A stretch of 10,245 nucleotides of DNA, taken from NCBI GenBank assembly GCA_022361315.1, contig JAKSBB010000664.1, positions 1-10,245 of the forward strand. The letters run 5' to 3'. Position 1 is the stretch's first letter. Each line of letters starts with the position of its first letter. Origin of the DNA: Desulfobacterales bacterium. Its GTDB lineage: Bacteria; Desulfobacterota; Desulfobacteria; Desulfobacterales; Desulfobacteraceae. The position numbers and the translations under genes were made by a program. This document shows, piece after piece, positions 7,055-10,245 of this stretch. Under the pieces are notes generated by a model. It had not been told where the DNA came from, ran no database searches, and saw only the letters and a program-made list of their open reading frames with translations.

Positions 7055-8536
7055 TCAGTCAATGGCCATCAGCTTCTGGTACTTGTCCATAATCCGGTTG
7101 TATTTCGAATTCTGCCTGATGGTTTTTAACCCATGGTTGAAGTCATCTCTGATTTGCCGGCTCCGGAAGGCAAACCGGTAATGGGTGGGCGGAAAAATTT
7201 CATGGTAGGTCACCGCTGCCTCTGCTTTTCGGCCGATGGTGCCGGCTTCAAGTATTTTTTTCCGGTAGTAGTTGAAGATCTGTTTTTCCATCACCACAAG
7301 GTCCGCCTTTCGTTCAAGAAAGAGCCGGATCACCTGATTTTCCTGGGCGGCAACTTCTTCATATCTCTCATTGCCGGCGGCAATACCGGCAAAATCTTCG
7401 CCCAAAATGTCGGTGGCGCGTTGAAATGCAATGATGTATTTATCTTTGAGGAACGATAAGCTCTTGAAATCGGGATACCCCCTTCTCGTAAGGCTGATGG
7501 CGCAGTTCTGGAAAGTGATGACCTCATCGGAATAAAAGACATTGTCCACCATTCCTTCCTTGATGTTGATGATACCGTCTATCCTGCCGGCCTCCAGCAG
7601 GGAGAAGGTCCGTATCAGGGGAAGGAATTTGATGCGGATCTGATGGGCTGATACCCCGAATGCCTGCCTTAAAATATCCAGTTCAATACCCTGATCTGTT
7701 TCCTTGATCACATAGGGTGGGATGGCAAAACTGACGCCGATGACCAATGGGGCGGACTGGGCCCTGAATTCCCGGAGACTTGGAATACCGTATTTTTCCC
7801 AGACTGTTTTCAACCGACCGTTCTGTTCAAGGATATCCAGCAACCGATTGATCTCATCTGCGCCGGGCCTGGTGCCTTTCCTGATCAGGGCTGTATGCCG
7901 GTAGGCCTGGTCATATTTTTTTGAGATCAGCAGCCTGGGGATGACGTCCGGATGTCTCTTCAGGTAATATGACAGGTATGATGCCGTGACCACGGCGATA
8001 TCCGCCTTGCCGTTGAGTACCGTATCAATGAGCAGACGGTGGTCCGTCTGCAACTGCATCTGATATTTATCTTTCAGGAGTACCGGAGATGCATCAAAGT
8101 TTGCAAACCCGTAATGATATCCCAGTATCCCGGTCTTTGATTTGCCTTCAAGATTGTCAAAGTAGGTCTGACCTCTGTCCGGCAACGCCTTTGCAATATA
8201 TACTTCACCACCGGTTAAAAACACCTTTGATATATCCACCGGCAGGGCTTCCCATCCCCAGAGGATATTTTCAAAAAAGATGATATCGTAGGCCCCCTGC
8301 AGGAAATCATGATACCTTCGTTTGGGAGAGGTGGGGACGAACTCAAACCGGTACCGGTCCTGAACGGTATTCAGTTCCCTGATCAGGTCGATGGTTATAC
8401 CGGCAGTCTGTTTACCCGATACGTCAACAAAGGGAGGAAATGCATATCCCCCGACCTTGACGATCCCGGGTTCACGGGCCTGGACCTGGAAGGCGGCGCA
8501 TAAAAATAAACAGATGAAAACAAATCGCTTCATCAT
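7055..8536 (-). CDS. Periplasmic protein with two tandem family-3 solute-binding (PBPb) domains
   Basis: 493 residues. A classical signal peptide spans residues 1-20 (hydrophobic core 'FVFICLFLCAAF', likely cut after VQA). The first binding domain (about 24-256) begins with 'VKVGGYAFPPF' and carries 'GITIDLIREL'. The second (about 263-490) begins with 'LVIGVSFAIPPYV', followed by 'GIELDILRQAFG' and 'EAGRIDGIINI'. Both are of the SBP_bac_3 type that binds polar amino acids or similar small molecules. Each domain keeps the order of the fold, so this is a true tandem and not one domain with an insertion. No transmembrane helix follows and no permease or ATPase gene is adjacent. The second ATG (8533) gives better spacing from the ribosome site AGGGA (about 8541-8545) than the first, so the real start may be one codon in. 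Ligand and partner are unknown. Confidence 0.88.
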   Translation of the reverse strand: MMKRFVFICLFLCAAFQVQAREPGIVKVGGYAFPPFVDVSGKQTAGITIDLIRELNTVQDRYRFEFVPTSPKRRYHDFLQGAYDIIFFENILWGWEALPVDISKVFLTGGEVYIAKALPDRGQTYFDNLEGKSKTGILGYHYGFANFDASPVLLKDKYQMQLQTDHRLLIDTVLNGKADIAVVTASYLSYYLKRHPDVIPRLLISKKYDQAYRHTALIRKGTRPGADEINRLLDILEQNGRLKTVWEKYGIPSLREFRAQSAPLVIGVSFAIPPYVIKETDQGIELDILRQAFGVSAHQIRIKFLPLIRTFSLLEAGRIDGIINIKEGMVDNVFYSDEVITFQNCAISLTRRGYPDFKSLSFLKDKYIIAFQRATDILGEDFAGIAAGNERYEEVAAQENQVIRLFLERKADLVVMEKQIFNYYRKKILEAGTIGRKAEAAVTYHEIFPPTHYRFAFRSRQIRDDFNHGLKTIRQNSKYNRIMDKYQKLMAID

Positions 8537-8564
8537 CTTATCCCTGAATCATTATTTTCGGATT

Positions 8565-8595
8565 GGTAATCTTAAGACGTTTCCTTAAGTGTACC
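8565..8595. repeat. Imperfect inverted repeat upstream of the tandem solute-binding gene
   Basis: GGTAATCTTAAG (8565-8576) and CTTAAGTGTACC (8584-8595) are inverted with 10 of 12 matching positions and a 7-base centre. It begins 29 bases upstream of the solute-binding gene start and overlaps the -10 hexamer of that gene's candidate promoter. It could be an operator, or a hairpin in the leader. It is AT-rich with no following T run, so it is not a convincing terminator for the protease gene. Confidence 0.5.
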
Positions 8596-8616
8596 CCATT
8601 GAGTCACCGAATCCAA
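8588..8616 (-). promoter_or_regulatory. Candidate promoter for the tandem solute-binding gene
   Basis: On the minus strand TTGGAT (8611-8616, three of six to the -35) and TACACT (8588-8593, four of six to the -10) are 17 bases apart. The match is weak. It is listed because the spacing is ideal and the -10 falls inside the inverted repeat, an arrangement typical of a repressed promoter. Confidence 0.28.
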
Positions 8617-8638
8617 CGATTTATCCAAAAGATATTTG

Positions 8639-9772
8639 TTATTTTGATATATATGTCCCCAATTCCCCCATCACGGTGTCCATGGATAACGCAAACCCCA
8701 GTCCTTCGAATTTATGGGTCAGTTCTTTGAAGGTGTTGATGCCTATGACGTTTCCTTCGGCATTTATCAATGGCCCTCCGCTGTTGCCGGGGTAAATTTT
8801 TGCCTCCGTCTTGATAAACACCCCCTGTCGTCCGGACATGACCCCTTTGCTCACTGAATTTTTCAGGGTCATGGGATTGCCGATGGCGTATACCTGCTGC
8901 CCCTGGGCAATGGTTGATCCGGCCGCAGGCCGGAGATAGGGGGTGGTATAGCCGTCCAGCTTTAACAGGGCCAGGTCAAGGTGAGGGCTGACATGGACAA
9001 GTCTTGCGGACAAGGATGAGTTGTCGGCAAGGCGGATGGTGAAGCGCTCCTTCAAAGCGGAGCGGCTGGCGTTGTAATCTTCCTGCCGGACCTGGTCACG
9101 GTATGCCGATACCTTGGTTTTTAACTCCCTTTGCCGTTTCTGAAAATCCGAATACCAGGATTGATAGCGTTTTAATTCCACGGCATGGTTTTCCCGGGCA
9201 AGTTCTCTGTCCCGCTTGCTGTCTAAGGTAGAAATCTTTCTTGCATATTCATCCAGTTGTTTTTTGAACACCGCCAGCTTTTCCTGCTCAAGGGCCAGGT
9301 TCTTTTTTGCGGTTGTGATCTTCTCCTCTGCTTCGGACCGGACTGTTTTCCGCTCGGTTTTTTCCTGTTCCGTTAACTGCAGCACATGTTTGTTTGTGGC
9401 AATATAGCCCGTATCGGTTAAAAAAAATCCCGTCCCGTGACCGAGGGGGCTTTTAATCTTAACAACGCTGAGAGCCGCCCGTTCTATCTCATTGGCCGGT
9501 TTCAATTCGGCCGAGAGCTGTTCTGACAGATTAACGCCAGTGCCCGGAGAGGACGTGCTGCCAACATTGTCTACAATATCAACCCCATGGTCCGGTAATT
9601 CTATCGGTGTATCCGTAAAGATCCAGACACCGTCTTCGTTTTTGTATTTATAGATTTGGGCATGGGCACGGGGACAGGACAGGGCAAACCAGAAAAGACA
9701 TAGTAAAAAAGAGACCAGCACAAAGGATATCAATCCGGTGGTCAAGGTGGATGCTGATGAGAAGTGTTGCAA
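8639..9772 (-). CDS. Secreted trypsin-like (S1C) serine protease with DUF4124 and a coiled-coil insertion
   Basis: 377 residues, starting at TTG. A signal peptide covers residues 1-38 (hydrophobic stretch about 13-31, likely cut at AHA|Q), so the protein acts in the periplasm or outside. Residues 39-65 are a DUF4124-like segment (IYKYKNEDGVWIFTD). The protease domain begins near 95: 'GHGTGFFLTDTGYIATNKHV' holds catalytic H129, 'SPHLDLALLKL' holds D266, and 'YPGNSGGPLI' holds nucleophile S331. 'YAIGNP' (295-300) is also typical of this family. Between H129 and D266, residues about 134-232 form a charged, heptad-like coiled coil rich in K, E, Q and R; in DegP/HtrA-type relatives this distance is about 30 residues. 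No PDZ domain is present. No in-frame ATG exists before M301, so the TTG start is needed. The gene lies upstream of the solute-binding gene. Confidence 0.9.
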   Translation of the reverse strand: MQHFSSASTLTTGLISFVLVSFLLCLFWFALSCPRAHAQIYKYKNEDGVWIFTDTPIELPDHGVDIVDNVGSTSSPGTGVNLSEQLSAELKPANEIERAALSVVKIKSPLGHGTGFFLTDTGYIATNKHVLQLTEQEKTERKTVRSEAEEKITTAKKNLALEQEKLAVFKKQLDEYARKISTLDSKRDRELARENHAVELKRYQSWYSDFQKRQRELKTKVSAYRDQVRQEDYNASRSALKERFTIRLADNSSLSARLVHVSPHLDLALLKLDGYTTPYLRPAAGSTIAQGQQVYAIGNPMTLKNSVSKGVMSGRQGVFIKTEAKIYPGNSGGPLINAEGNVIGINTFKELTHKFEGLGFALSMDTVMGELGTYISK

Positions 9773-9779
9773 TGATCTA

Positions 9780-9784
9780 TCCTT
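9780..9784 (-). promoter_or_regulatory. Ribosome binding site that fixes the TTG start of the protease
   Basis: AAGGA on the minus strand lies 7 bases before the TTG at 9772-9770, an ideal spacing. Together with the signal peptide that follows directly, it decides the start codon. Confidence 0.7.
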
Positions 9785-9815
9785 TTTGTAAGGTGTCTAT
9801 TTCTTTTACTAATTA

Positions 9816-9844
9816 TTTTTACCGGGTTCCTGGTGCTGAGGCAA
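9816..9844 (-). promoter_or_regulatory. Candidate promoter for the secreted protease
   Basis: On the minus strand TTGCCT (9839-9844, four of six to the -35) and TAAAAA (9816-9821, four of six to the -10) are 17 bases apart, giving a leader of about 35 bases before the TTG start. Hexamer matching only. Confidence 0.3.
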
Positions 9845-9876
9845 GTGCATATATCAAAGTGAAGTGGGAAGGTATC

Positions 9877-9913
9877 TTGACATATTGAGTTGCTTTATAA
9901 TATTGAGTAGAAT
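9877..9913 (+). promoter_or_regulatory. Candidate promoter region of the nitronate monooxygenase gene
   Basis: A standard-spaced reading is TTGAGT (9885-9890) with TAGAAT (9908-9913), 17 bases apart, four and five of six matches. Overlapping it are a perfect TTGACA (9877-9882) and a perfect TATAAT (9896-9901), but these are only 13 bases apart and would not normally work as a pair. The region is strongly AT-rich and coincides with the 18-bp repeats. Which hexamers are used cannot be told from sequence alone. Confidence 0.45.
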
Positions 9914-9935
9914 TATAAATTTGAATCTAATTCAA
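9882..9935. repeat. 18-bp tandem near-repeats ending in a 15-bp palindrome
   Basis: Unit 1 (9882-9899) and unit 2 (9900-9917) match at 15 of 18 positions and both open with ATATTGAGT. The next 18 bases (9918-9935) match unit 2 at 11 of 18 and contain the perfect inverted repeat TTGAAT-CTA-ATTCAA (9921-9935). The array overlaps the candidate promoter of the gene starting at 9975, which suggests regulator binding sites. The identity of the regulator is unknown. Confidence 0.5.
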
Positions 9936-9974
9936 TACAGCACATTTCCGGCTATACATTTAAAGGAGAAAATC

Positions 9975-10245
9975 ATGATTCAAACCGAACTTACCCGGCG
10001 GCTGGGCATAAGATATCCCCTCATCGGCGGCGCCATGATGTCCATCTCCACACCTGAATATGTGGCCGCCGTATCCAATGCCGGAGGGCTTGGTATCCTG
10101 GCGTCTACCATTTATAAAACCCCTGATGAATTCAGTGCTACCCTGGATCGGGCCTTGATGCTGACGGATAAACCCTTTGCCGTGAATCTCAGCCTTTTTC
10201 CGGCCATCCGGCCGGTGGACAATGATCTCTATCTCGATATCATGA
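9975..10245 (+). CDS. Nitronate monooxygenase / 2-nitropropane dioxygenase-like flavoprotein (partial, C-terminus outside window)
   Basis: The first 90 residues are present; the gene runs off the right edge. It opens 'ELTRRLGIRYPLIGGAMMSIS' in parts: residues 5-14, then 'PLIGGAMM' (15-22), the FMN-proximal loop of the family, and 'VSNAGGLGILAS' (33-44), the next conserved strand-loop. 'FAVNLSLF' (68-75) is the third-strand motif. Together these identify the NMO/FabK-type TIM-barrel flavoproteins. Members oxidise alkyl nitronates such as propionate 3-nitronate, but FabK-type enoyl reductases share this N-terminal region, so the exact reaction cannot be settled from this part. The ATG at 9975 has AAGGAG (about 9963-9968) six bases upstream. 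It diverges from the protease gene across a 202-base AT-rich region with repeats. Confidence 0.87.
   Translation, partial: MIQTELTRRLGIRYPLIGGAMMSISTPEYVAAVSNAGGLGILASTIYKTPDEFSATLDRALMLTDKPFAVNLSLFPAIRPVDNDLYLDIM

Noticed and set aside
9665..9690. Lipoprotein signal (Cys33 in FALSC) in the protease leader
   Set aside because: The position three before the Cys is Ala and the one two before is Leu, a poor lipobox. A standard signal peptidase I site (AHA|Q) follows five residues later.

Overview
The window carries nine protein-coding genes, two of them cut by the window edges, and no RNA genes, insertion sequences, CRISPR arrays or phage genes that I can see. Moderately GC-rich coding sequence, a radical SAM enzyme, a PAS-rich hybrid kinase and an orphan tandem solute-binding protein fit an anaerobic Gram-negative such as a deltaproteobacterium of the Desulfobacterales type. 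That assignment is an inference from protein style, not from a marker gene.

Layout. Positions 1-3275 run leftward: a hybrid sensor kinase, then a WYL-family transcription regulator, then the start of a GyrI/YdeE-like effector-binding protein. From 3276 to 3567 is a divergent intergenic region with a plausible promoter for the rightward pair. That pair is a small LsrG/ABM-type protein followed by a 492-residue radical SAM enzyme that resembles DesII, the deaminase of deoxyaminosugar biosynthesis. From 5502 to 9772 three genes run leftward again. In order of transcription they are a secreted trypsin-like protease, a periplasmic protein with two solute-binding domains, and a cytoplasmic amidohydrolase of the Atz/Trz/MtaD type. 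At the right edge, diverging from the protease, is the start of a nitronate monooxygenase gene with an AT-rich, repeat-containing promoter region.

How the genes fit together. The WYL regulator and the effector-binding protein look like one regulatory unit. The LsrG-like protein and the radical SAM enzyme may be one transcription unit (116 bases apart), possibly acting on a sugar-like or dicarbonyl substrate; no sugar-nucleotide genes are present to confirm this. The protease, solute-binding protein and amidohydrolase share orientation but have gaps of 102 and 128 bases, so they may not be one operon.

The points most worth a second look are these: a roughly 100-residue charged coiled coil inserted between the catalytic His and Asp of the protease, which also starts at TTG; a Gln where amidohydrolases of this family have their catalytic Glu; the DesII-like enzyme outside a sugar cluster; and the tandem 18-bp repeats upstream of the nitronate monooxygenase gene.
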